Source: Solirubrobacterales bacterium
Lineage (GTDB): Bacteria > Actinomycetota > Thermoleophilia > Solirubrobacterales > Solirubrobacteraceae
Direction of reading: 5' to 3'
Length of the DNA: 8,637 nucleotides
NCBI GenBank assembly: GCA_003151895.1
Contig: PLYX01000179.1
Span: forward strand, 1-8,637
The translations under genes were made by a program, and so were the position numbers. Of the stretch, positions 1 to 6,062 are shown one piece after another (positions within the stretch are counted from its first letter, which is position 1; every line of letters begins with the position of its first letter). The notes below the pieces were generated by a model. The model saw nothing but the letters and a program-made list of their open reading frames with translations, searched no databases and was not told the origin of the DNA.

Positions 1-719
1 GAGTAGTACTCGAGGTGCTCGTGCACGATCGCGTCGAAGGCGTTGGCCTCGAGCATCATCGGCAGATAGTGAAGCTCCATCACCCAGATGCCTCGCTCGG
101 CGAGCGCCTCGGCGACGTCGGCGACGAACGCGCGCGGGTACTCGAGGTCGTAGAACATCGCGATGCTCGTGATCGCCTTGGCCTTCTGGTCGGGACGGCG
201 CTGTCGCAGCGCTTGGGCCGAGTAGAAGTCGTTGACGACGTCATACCCCTTCGCGATCGCGTATCGCGCGACGTCTGAGGGGTCGAAGCCGAGGTGGCGC
301 AAGCCCTCCGCCCGGTAGCCATCCAGCAGCGTGCCGTCGTTGCAGCCGATGTCCACGACAAGGTCGCCGGACTCGAGCGGCACGATCGCTTCGACGCCGC
401 GAGCTATGCCGTGGAGGTTGTCGGTCATCGTGCGGTTGACCCCGCTGCGATACCAGTAGGAGCTGTAGAGGATCGAACCGGGGACGGTGTGCTTGGTCTG
501 GATCAGGCCGCACGCCTCCTGGTCGCGCGTCATGTCGCAGCGCACCAGCTCGAGCGGGATCGCCCGCTCCACCGGCTGGTCGCCGCCGGGATCCGCGAAC
601 GCCCCCGCGATGCGCTGCTCGCCAAGTGACAGCACGGGCGCGAGGTACGCGCAGCCGCAGATACGGCACGTGGTGCGCGTAATCAGACTGGTGCGTGGGG
701 CGGGTTTGCGGGTAGTCAC
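1..719 (-). CDS. Sugar-nucleotide C-methyltransferase (partial, 3' end outside window)
   Basis: SAM-dependent methyltransferase of the zinc-binding NDP-hexose C-methyltransferase family (NovU/TylC3/TcaB9-like), which transfers a methyl group to carbon of a 4-keto-6-deoxysugar nucleotide in the cytoplasm. The 239 visible residues read without interruption. An N-terminal zinc-finger segment has CRICGC at 18-23 followed by VLSLGEQRIAGAF, with further Cys at 61 and 70. YWYRSGVNRTM at 88-98 is typical of the family. The SAM-binding motif I is DIGCNDGTLL at 123-132. HEHLEYY at 233-239 is the conserved HEH active-site region, and the rest (normally about 170 more residues) lies beyond the left edge. 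The start is GTG, preceded by GGAGG four bases upstream; an ATG overlapping it hits a stop at once. It lies 83 bp downstream of the dehydratase on the same strand, so co-transcription is likely. Which carbon is methylated cannot be read from this part. Confidence 0.88.
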   Translation of the reverse strand, partial: MTTRKPAPRTSLITRTTCRICGCAYLAPVLSLGEQRIAGAFADPGGDQPVERAIPLELVRCDMTRDQEACGLIQTKHTVPGSILYSSYWYRSGVNRTMTDNLHGIARGVEAIVPLESGDLVVDIGCNDGTLLDGYRAEGLRHLGFDPSDVARYAIAKGYDVVNDFYSAQALRQRRPDQKAKAITSIAMFYDLEYPRAFVADVAEALAERGIWVMELHYLPMMLEANAFDAIVHEHLEYY

Positions 720-802
720 ATGTCCTCCGTGGTAGTGCGGTCGAGGCGGCACTATTCCACAAACGGCGCGGGCGCAGTGGCGGCGAAGACCGCGCTCGCG
801 CG

Positions 803-1873
803 CTACGCGTGGGATGCTCTCTGACACGTGCTGGCAATCTGGCTGAGCGTCACGTCGCGCATATCGCCGGCGCCCTGCCAGGCGCCGTACCAAGCGACGG
901 TGGCAGCCAGCCCGTCCTCCAACGACATCGCCGGGGCCCATCCGAGCCGCTCCCGCGCCTGTGAGGAGTCGAGCTTGAGGTAGTGGGCCTCGTGCGGGTG
1001 GGGACCGTCGGCGGCGGCCCAGCGCAGACCGCCAGGCCATAGCTCCGAGACGCGATGCACGACCCACTCGACGGTGCGGACGTCGGAGTCGCCGGGCCCG
1101 AAGTTCCAGGCGCTGGCGTAGTCGTGCGACTCGCACAGGGCTTGGGCGAGCACGAGGTAGCCGCTGAGCGGGGAGAGCACGTGCTGCCAGGGGCGCACGG
1201 CGTGCGGGTTGCGCAGTCGCAATGTCTCCCCCTCGACGGCGGCACGCACGATGTCGGGGATGAGCCGGTCCTCCCCCCAGTCGCCCCCGCCGATCACGTT
1301 GCCGGCGCGCGCGGAGGCCACGCGCGGGCCGTTCGGGTCGGAGAAGAACGAGCGCCGGTAGGCGCTCGTGACGAGCTCGGCGGCTGCCTTGGAGTTCGAA
1401 TAGGGGTCATGGCCACCGAGCGGGTCGGACTCTCGGTAGCCCCGCTCCCACTCGCGGTTCTCGTAGCACTTGTCGGAGGTGATGACCACAACGGACTGCA
1501 CCCCCTCGCAGGCACGTACGGCGTCGAGCAGGTTGACGGTGCCCATCACGTTCGTCTCAAACGTCTCCCGCGGCGCGGCGAACGAGCGGCGAACGAGCGG
1601 CTGGGCGGCCATGTGGATGACAATCTCCGGGCGCGCTTTGACCACCGCGCTCGCCAAAGCCCCGGGATCGCGGACGTCGCAGGCGACGCTGTCGGCCATC
1701 CGATCCCCCACCCGCGCGAGCTCGTACAGCGAGGGCTCGGTGGGCGGCACGCCGAGCGAGAGCCCGGTGACACGGGCTCCGAGCGCCTGCAGCCACAGCG
1801 ACAGCCAAGCCCCCTTGAACCCGGTGTGGCCGGTCACGAGCACGGCGCGCGCCCTCCAGAACGTCGGGTCCAC
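803..1873 (-). CDS. rfbG: CDP-glucose 4,6-dehydratase
   Basis: Extended short-chain dehydrogenase that converts CDP-glucose to CDP-4-keto-6-deoxyglucose, the entry step to CDP-linked deoxysugars. Numbering from the GTG at 1873 (356 aa, the usual family length): FWRARAVLVTGHTGFKGAWL opens the Rossmann fold with TGHTGFKG at about 14-21; TSDKCYEN at about 132-139 carries the catalytic Thr/Asp/Lys region; DPYSNSK gives the YxxxK pair; ARAGNVIGGGDWGEDRLIPD and RPWQHVL are strong rfbG signatures. The frame stays open upstream to an ATG at 1999 (398 aa) with another GTG at 1921. The extra 42 residues are Arg/Ser/Pro-rich, have lower third-position GC, and do not resemble the family, so I prefer 1873, although no clear Shine-Dalgarno precedes it. 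The ATG at 1999 would suit a leaderless message. The gene is divergent from the Fic gene and upstream of the C-methyltransferase. The assignment to CDP rather than another nucleotide is from family signatures. Confidence 0.9.
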   Translation of the reverse strand: MDPTFWRARAVLVTGHTGFKGAWLSLWLQALGARVTGLSLGVPPTEPSLYELARVGDRMADSVACDVRDPGALASAVVKARPEIVIHMAAQPLVRRSFAAPRETFETNVMGTVNLLDAVRACEGVQSVVVITSDKCYENREWERGYRESDPLGGHDPYSNSKAAAELVTSAYRRSFFSDPNGPRVASARAGNVIGGGDWGEDRLIPDIVRAAVEGETLRLRNPHAVRPWQHVLSPLSGYLVLAQALCESHDYASAWNFGPGDSDVRTVEWVVHRVSELWPGGLRWAAADGPHPHEAHYLKLDSSQARERLGWAPAMSLEDGLAATVAWYGAWQGAGDMRDVTLSQIASTCQRASHA

Positions 1874-1898
1874 GATCGCACGCGGGAGCGTGCGATCG
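1873..1898 (-). promoter_or_regulatory. Perfect 11-bp hairpin at the rfbG start
   Basis: CGATCGCACGC and GCGTGCGATCG form a perfect 11-bp inverted repeat around a 4-base loop (GGGA on the plus strand). It abuts, and shares one base with, the family-typical GTG start of the dehydratase (1871-1873). If transcription begins in the AT-rich gap upstream, the hairpin would sit in the mRNA where a ribosome-binding site is expected. It could be a translational control element, an operator, or an accident of a coding N-terminal extension. Confidence 0.5.
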
Positions 1899-1998
1899 CT
1901 TGGCTCACTTGCCGGTGTCACTGGCTCCAAGCGCGGCAGCGTAGCGGTCTGGGAGCGCCTGGCGCCGCCGCGTGGCAGACCCACGCCGTCGGATAACA

Positions 1999-2072
1999 TT
2001 GTTCTATATCAATGATAATATCAGCGCGAAGCCTGCTTTGAATCGATATATCAACAAGCGCCGGTAGTCCAC
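1999..2072. promoter_or_regulatory. AT-rich divergent promoter region with palindrome and repeated box
   Basis: This is the only markedly AT-rich stretch between the sugar genes and the Fic gene, so it is the natural place for both promoters. It contains the palindrome TGATAATATCA (2013-2023, 5-bp arms around one base). TATATCAA occurs twice in the same orientation (2005-2012 and 2047-2054), 42 bp apart, about four helical turns. No textbook -35/-10 pair with correct spacing is clear on either strand. The minus strand reads TATAGA just before the ATG at 1999, which might be a -10 for a leaderless message. The boxes look like operators; the protein that binds them is unknown. Confidence 0.45.
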
Positions 2073-3239
2073 GTGGTTTTTCAGACTCCCCCACCGAGCC
2101 TCAAAGAAGAGGCGGCGCTGGAGAAGATCGAGGAGCTGCGCCGGCAGCTGCGCTCCTACGTGGCTCAACCGCGACGTTGGGTGGGCCAGGTTAGACGTGT
2201 GCTCGGGGCGCGCGCGATCCAGGGCTCGAACAGCATCGAGGGCTTCAACGTGTCTGTCGAGGATGCCCTCGCGGCGGGTGCCTCGGAGGAGCCGATGGAG
2301 GCCGCGGGCGAGGACTGGCAGGCGGTGGTGGGCTACCGGCGGGCCATGACCTACGTGCTCCAGCTCGCCCGCGACAAGCACTTCGGATACTCGCCTCAGC
2401 TGATTCGCAGCCTGCACTACATGATGTGCGAGCACGAGCTCGAGGCCTCACCCGGGCTTTGGCGGCCGGGATCGATCTGGATCCGCAACGAGGCCGGCGG
2501 CGATGTCGTCTATGAGGGTCCCGATGCCTCAGACGTTCCGGCGCTGATCGACGAGCTGGTGGCCGAGCTTGCCGGCGATGGCGGGACTCCCGCCATGGTG
2601 AGGGCCGCCATGGCGCATCTGAACCTCGTGATGATCCATCCGTTTCGCGACGGCAACGGCCGCATGTCACGCTGCCTGCAGACGCTCGTGCTCGCACGCG
2701 AGCAGATCGTGGAGCCGGAGTTCTGCGGCATCGAGGAGTACCTCGGCGCGAACACGGCCTCCTATTACCAGGTGTTGGCGCAGGTGGGCCGCGGACGCTG
2801 GAGCCCCGACGGCGACGCGCGCCCGTGGGTGAGGTACTGCCTGCAAGCCCACTTCATCCAGGCGGCCAGCGTGCTGCGGCGCGTAAAGGAGTCGGAGTGG
2901 ATGTGGCTTCAGATCGATGAGCTGCGCGAGCGCCACCGGCTCCCCGAGCGCTGCATGGCCGCGCTGTACGAGGCGACGTTGGGCTTGACCGTACGCAACG
3001 GCTCATACCGCGCCACGTTGCGCACGTCGTGGCAGGAGGAGATCTCAAACCAGCTCGCCACAGGCGACCTGCGCGCGATGGCCCAGGCGGGCCTGCTCGA
3101 GCAGCACGGAGCCAAGCGCGGCGCCCACTACCGCGCCGGCAATCCGCTGGAGGACATCCATGCGCAGGCGCGTAGCGAGCGCAAGCCGATCGACGTGACA
3201 TCGCTGTTTTACTTCGGCGAGGACGACCGCGATACTTGA
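2073..3239 (+). CDS. Fic family protein (class II, self-inhibited, likely winged-helix C-terminus)
   Basis: Fic enzyme of 388 aa; the family typically transfers AMP from ATP to Ser/Thr/Tyr hydroxyls of target proteins. The catalytic motif HPFRDGNGRMSR at 189-200 is complete, including the base His189 and the phosphate-binding Gly/Asn/Arg residues. The inhibitory motif SNSIEG at 52-57 fits (S/T)xxxE(G/N) and lies N-terminal to the Fic core, which defines class II; its Glu56 would block productive ATP binding until relieved. The flap region before the core is around 129-150 (LWRPGSIWIR, then VVYEGP). Residues about 285-355 look like a small helix-rich winged-helix domain ending in GAKRGAHYRAGNP, common in these stand-alone Fic proteins and a possible DNA-binding part. 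The start is GTG at 2073; no other start precedes it before an in-frame stop at 2016, and no good Shine-Dalgarno is seen. No antitoxin gene is adjacent. Target unknown. Confidence 0.92.
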   Translation: MVFQTPPPSLKEEAALEKIEELRRQLRSYVAQPRRWVGQVRRVLGARAIQGSNSIEGFNVSVEDALAAGASEEPMEAAGEDWQAVVGYRRAMTYVLQLARDKHFGYSPQLIRSLHYMMCEHELEASPGLWRPGSIWIRNEAGGDVVYEGPDASDVPALIDELVAELAGDGGTPAMVRAAMAHLNLVMIHPFRDGNGRMSRCLQTLVLAREQIVEPEFCGIEEYLGANTASYYQVLAQVGRGRWSPDGDARPWVRYCLQAHFIQAASVLRRVKESEWMWLQIDELRERHRLPERCMAALYEATLGLTVRNGSYRATLRTSWQEEISNQLATGDLRAMAQAGLLEQHGAKRGAHYRAGNPLEDIHAQARSERKPIDVTSLFYFGEDDRDT

Positions 3240-3257
3240 TCTCGACTGCGAGGATCA
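3237..3257. terminator. Possible bidirectional hairpin between convergent genes
   Basis: TGATC-TCG and CGA-G-GATCA pair as an 8-bp stem with one bulged G and the loop ACTG. The outer arms contain the stop codon of the Fic gene (TGA, 3237-3239) and, on the other strand, the stop codon of the toxin remnant (3255-3257). Position and symmetry suit a terminator shared by convergent genes, but there is no run of T on either side, so this is tentative. Confidence 0.3.
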
Positions 3258-3415
3258 GCTTGGCGAGAGCACGGGAATGCCATGCTCGCGTGTCCCCTCG
3301 GCGAGGCGCTTGTCGTAGGTCATGAGGGCGTCCAGGTCGCCGGCCTCGGAGAGACGCACAAGAAGGTGTGAGGCGCCGCGATCCCCCTCACGCCCACAGC
3401 GTCGCCCGCCGAGAA
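3255..3415 (-). pseudogene. Remnant of a PIN-domain (VapC-like) toxin gene
   Basis: The last 35 or so codons read LVRLSEAGDLDALMTYDKRL, then AEGTREHGIPVLSPS and a stop. This is the C-terminal pattern of PIN-domain ribonucleases: a strand ending in TYD, whose Asp is a metal ligand, followed by LAEaaRehGIpVLsP. Full VapC proteins are about 130 aa. Upstream, the same frame gives an Arg/Gly-rich run unlike PIN proteins (MSPRDRPDRG...), while the next frame gives EFSAGDAVGVRGIAAPH, reminiscent of the DAvhvAtA helix that precedes this end; a frameshift near 3370 would join the two. No PIN N-terminus and no antitoxin are found before the repeat tract at 3470. I read it as a truncated, frameshifted remnant; the left boundary is approximate. 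Confidence 0.55.
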
Positions 3416-3469
3416 CTCCGCGATCAGGTCGATCTCGTGGGCTCATTCCCCATTTGGCGGCAGTTTTAC

Positions 3470-3538
3470 TCCCGCTTTCGCGCGATGATCAGTCCCGGTT
3501 TCGCGCGCGTTTCGTTCCCGCTTTCGCGCGTTTTCGTT
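3470..3538. repeat. Tandem repeat set A, three 23-bp units
   Basis: Three direct units start at exactly 23-bp steps (3470, 3493, 3516). Each opens with TCCCGCTTTCGCGCG (the middle unit has G for C at the sixth base) and ends in an 8-base variable part. Such evenly spaced conserved boxes look like a row of protein-binding sites. The best analogy I know is the multiple terminal repeats that the transposase of IS21-type insertion sequences binds, but no transposase gene is present here. Confidence 0.75.
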
Positions 3539-3546
3539 GCCCACCA

Positions 3547-3606
3547 TCGCTTTGGACCACGTTTTAGTGTCGCTTTGGACCACTTTTCGGTGTCGCTTTG
3601 GACCAC
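3547..3606. repeat. Tandem repeat set B, 23-bp period (2.6 units)
   Basis: TCGCTTTGGACCAC begins at 3547, 3570 and 3593, again with an exact 23-bp step; the 9-base tails of the first two units are similar (GTTTTAGTG and TTTTCGGTG). On the minus strand each box reads GTGGTCCAAAGCGA. It shares the CGCTTT core and orientation with the neighbouring 23-bp set but is offset from it by 31 bp, so the two sets are related in design, not one perfect array. The last box ends 13 bp before the stop codon of the secreted-protein gene. Confidence 0.8.
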
Positions 3607-3619
3607 ATACGCCAGCCCC

Positions 3620-5338
3620 TCACCGCTCGTGCACCCGCACCACGTTCGACGAGCCCGTCGCGTAGGGGAAGTCGGCCTCCTGGCGCGAGACGGCCCGGAA
3701 CTCGTAATCGATGGGCCCACCCAGCCGGAAGCGGTAGCTTGAGCGGTAGCGGCCGTGGGCGGCGGTGGAGAGCACCTGGAACTGGCGCCAGGGGCCACCG
3801 AGCGTGCCGGCCTCGAGCACCAGCTGCTTGCCGCCCGGCGGGAGCGGGGCGCCCGCGAGCGTGCCGGTGAACACGATGGCGCCGCCGGCGTGGGAGGTGC
3901 GCGGGGTGACGTTCAGGCTGAGCCGCGCGGCGACCGTGAGGGCGAGCGTGGCGGTGACGTCGGGCACGGCCTGCCCGGAGTGGCTGCTGTAGGCGAACGT
4001 GAGCCGGCTCGACGGGCTGCCGGCGGGCAGCCGCAGGCGGAAGCTCCCGTCGGCGGCGGTGCGGGCGCTCGCGAGGGCGACCGTCTTCGCGCCCTGGAAG
4101 CTCGGTGTGGAGAGCACCTGCACGAGCGCCCCGGCGATCGGGGCGCCGCCGGGCGCCGTGAGGCGCCCGAGCACCGTTTGCGCGTGACCGTAGGCCCCGG
4201 CGAGGCTCGCCTTCGCGGTGGCGCTCCAGCGCACCTTGAGCGTGGCGCCGGCCGAAGCGTTCGTGCCGTTGTCGCCCTGGGATGGTGGGGTGGGATTGGT
4301 TTTGGGGGATGGGGTTTGCGGCTGGTTGGCGACCGTGACCCTGCGGTCGAGCGCCACCGTGGAGTTGCCGGCGGCGTTTGTGACGGACACCACGAGATGG
4401 TGGGCGCCGTCGGCGAGCGTGGTCGTGTCGAGGGGGAGGTCGGCGTTGAGCGAGGGTGCGCACGGCTGCAGGTAGAGGAACGCGGGGAGGCCGTCGCTTG
4501 TCTGGCCCACGTCGCGGCAGTGGCCGCCGTTTTCGTCGAGCACGGTGCGACCCGCTTCGGCGCCGTCGACCGTGAACACGGCCTGGTAGACGCCCGAGCC
4601 TGAGTCTTCGGCGTGGAGCGCGAGGTCGGCCGTGCCGGTGAGCGTGGGGGCGGTAGTGAGTTCGCCTTCCACGTTGGTGACGGTGGGCTGGGAGGACTGT
4701 TCGAGAACCAGGTCGGCGGCGTAGAGGTAGACGACCGCGGCGTAACCGTTGCTGTCGCCTTTGCCGCTTGGGCATTTGTACGTCTGGAGGCCTCCACACG
4801 AAGCGTTCACGTACAGGTGTTCACCCAGGTTGGCGACCGGCACCGGCAGCAGATTGGACACCGAGAGCGGTTCTTCGGGTTCACCGACGGTTTTCATACA
4901 GCCAGACACGTAGACACATGAACCGAACGCTTCGGGCTGGGTCGGGCCGGCCAACCAGAACTCGTAGGTTGCGTTCGCTACCGCACCGCCTTCGGCGTCC
5001 CCTGCACGCCAAAGACTTGCTTTGGTAAGGGTCTCACCAGCCGGAAGGCTCAACATCCAAGTGGCAGTGTCGGTTCCCACCGCGTGACTAACACCTTCGC
5101 TGAGTGCGGCGACAAGCGCTCCGCCTTTCGCGCACTTGTCTTCGGCGTGGACGGACACACCCGTCGCGCTCCCACTCCACCCGTCCGTGGGCGCCACCTG
5201 CCCGTTGGGCATCCGGCAGCCATACACGTGGTACTCCCCCGCCTGTGCGCTCCCAGCGCCCACCGCGAGCGCGCACAGCGCCACAAGCACCACCGTCGCG
5301 AGGGTTGACCGGCCTGCGAAACCTCTCATCCAGAACAT
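3620..5338 (-). CDS. Secreted cysteine-rich multi-domain beta-sandwich protein
   Basis: Protein of 572 aa with a clear Sec signal peptide: MRGFAGR, a hydrophobic stretch at about 13-28, and probable signal-peptidase I cleavage after AQA33. The mature N-terminal half (34 to about 215) contains YHVYGCRMPNGQVAPTDGWS and NASCGG and may fold like a concanavalin/laminin-type sandwich. About 216-338 looks like an Ig-like domain with GTADLALHAEDSGSGVYQAV and NGGHCRDVGQ, DGLPAFLYLQPC, HHLVVSVTNAAGNS. A Pro/Thr/Asn-rich linker (339-362) leads to two more beta domains: one like carboxypeptidase-regulatory/Cna-B repeats (about 386-470, GRLTAPGGAPIAGALVQVL, DGSFRLRLPAG), the other from about 474 to the end. 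The eight mature cysteines (41, 69, 141, 147, 181, 189, 274, 293) all lie before the linker and could form four disulfides. I recognise the architecture but no assigned function; a surface or exported binding role is a guess. ATG at 5329 is an alternative start with GAGG nine bases before it. Confidence 0.85.
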   Translation of the reverse strand: MFWMRGFAGRSTLATVVLVALCALAVGAGSAQAGEYHVYGCRMPNGQVAPTDGWSGSATGVSVHAEDKCAKGGALVAALSEGVSHAVGTDTATWMLSLPAGETLTKASLWRAGDAEGGAVANATYEFWLAGPTQPEAFGSCVYVSGCMKTVGEPEEPLSVSNLLPVPVANLGEHLYVNASCGGLQTYKCPSGKGDSNGYAAVVYLYAADLVLEQSSQPTVTNVEGELTTAPTLTGTADLALHAEDSGSGVYQAVFTVDGAEAGRTVLDENGGHCRDVGQTSDGLPAFLYLQPCAPSLNADLPLDTTTLADGAHHLVVSVTNAAGNSTVALDRRVTVANQPQTPSPKTNPTPPSQGDNGTNASAGATLKVRWSATAKASLAGAYGHAQTVLGRLTAPGGAPIAGALVQVLSTPSFQGAKTVALASARTAADGSFRLRLPAGSPSSRLTFAYSSHSGQAVPDVTATLALTVAARLSLNVTPRTSHAGGAIVFTGTLAGAPLPPGGKQLVLEAGTLGGPWRQFQVLSTAAHGRYRSSYRFRLGGPIDYEFRAVSRQEADFPYATGSSNVVRVHER

Positions 5339-5738
5339 GCCTCAGATTCCTTTCGATTGGGCTGCTGCGGCGGCTGACGCCGCCTTCGACATCCATGTCG
5401 CTCTCCAGCCGCCGCTCACCCCCCTGTCAATTGGCTGCCATCGCGTCTTTATCAGGCCACCGTGCCAGACACCCGTGATCTTCGGGTGGTCACAATAGAC
5501 GGATCTTCGGGTTGATTCCATCCACCCGTCGCAGCCGGCGGGCCGACCGGAGGCGTCTGAGGATGCGGAGCGGCCGCAATCCGTGCCAAGGCGCCGCTCG
5601 ACGCCGGCGGTGGAGTCGCTACGCGCCGAAGCGGATCGGCAGCTCGGCGAGGCCGTGGATGCCGAGGATGCTCTCGAACAGCTCGGCGATCTTCATACCG
5701 GGGAAGATCGCCGAGCGTGTCCGGCGGGAAGAACTCGC
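5339..5738. other. 400-bp intergenic region without a convincing gene
   Basis: No reading frame here has family-like sequence. Upstream of the secreted-protein gene there is an AAAGGA ribosome-binding site, a 6-bp hairpin GGCGGC-TGAC-GCCGCC (5369-5384), and a minus-strand TTGACA (5425-5430) that could be a -35 box with no clear -10. GATCTTCGGGT occurs twice (5477-5487 and 5502-5512), the first copy inside CACCCG-loop-CGGGTG (5470-5488). CAGCTCGGCGA occurs twice (5640-5650, 5679-5689), the second as part of the long hairpin near the HU gene. Confidence 0.5.
5681..5716 (-). terminator. Perfect 14-bp hairpin downstream of the HU gene
   Basis: GCTCGGCGATCTTC and GAAGATCGCCGAGC are exact reverse complements around an 8-base loop (ATACCGGG). 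The structure lies 22 bp beyond the HU stop codon, where an intrinsic terminator is expected. It lacks the following T-run of classical terminators, as often happens in high-GC actinobacteria, so it could also be an mRNA-stabilising end or a protein-binding palindrome. Confidence 0.55.
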
Positions 5739-6020
5739 CTACTTCTTGGGGTGCACCGTCTGCTTGAGGCTCGCTCCGGGGGTGAACTTCGGGGCCTTGG
5801 ACGCTTTGATCTTCACCTTCTCGCCCGTGCGCGGGTTGACGCCCTGACGGGCCGCCCGTTTGACCACGGAGAACTTGCCGAAGCCCGTGATCACGACCTC
5901 GTCGCCTTTCTTCAGCGTCTTGCCCACGGTCGCCAGGAACGACTCGACCGCACGTCCCGCGTCCGCCTTGGAGAGACCACTGTCGGCGGCGATCGTCTCG
6001 ACAAGCTGGCTCTTGTTCAT
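5739..6020 (-). CDS. hup: DNA-binding protein HU
   Basis: Histone-like nucleoid protein of 93 aa, the normal HU length; it acts as a dimer that binds and bends DNA with little sequence preference. MNKSQLVETIAADSGLSKAD forms the N-terminal helical dimer body, and GFGKF at 46-50 opens the family signature. R55, R58 and the beta-arm segment VNPRTGEKVKI (61-71) follow, with the DNA-intercalating Pro63 present. It ends KFTPGASLKQTVHPKK, with no long Lys/Ala-rich tail of the kind seen in mycobacterial and streptomycete HupB/HupS. The start is well set: AAAGGGAG lies six bases before the ATG. It begins 42 bp after the sugar-reductase gene on the same strand, but a separate promoter is likely given the usual high expression of HU; none is obvious in the short gap. 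Confidence 0.95.
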   Translation of the reverse strand: MNKSQLVETIAADSGLSKADAGRAVESFLATVGKTLKKGDEVVITGFGKFSVVKRAARQGVNPRTGEKVKIKASKAPKFTPGASLKQTVHPKK

Positions 6021-6062
6021 GGAGTGCTCCCTTTCGATAGGTGTGACCGGCAGTGGCGCAGA

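Noticed and set aside
1055..1996. Long plus-strand open frame opposite the dehydratase gene
   Set aside because: It is the antisense of a clearly recognised rfbG gene and has no family-like motifs.
3470..3606. CRISPR array
   Set aside because: The period is only 23 bp, leaving no room for spacers, and the intervening 8-9 bases are too short; no cas gene is near.
3564..4799. A 411-codon open frame on the minus strand, extremely rich in Arg, Pro and His
   Set aside because: It is an alternate frame of the secreted-protein gene; its composition is typical of shadow frames in GC-rich DNA, and the main frame has a signal peptide and family motifs.
5088..5396. Upstream reading frame starting at ATG 5396 with a GGAGAG site, overlapping the start of the secreted-protein gene
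   Set aside because: It runs out of frame into the main gene with Arg-rich shadow sequence; most likely chance.
5619..5696. 25-codon minus-strand frame MKIAELFESILGIHGLAELP...
   Set aside because: It looks protein-like, but it begins inside the 14-bp hairpin, has no ribosome-binding site, and I cannot match it to a family; it could be a gene fragment but support is too thin.
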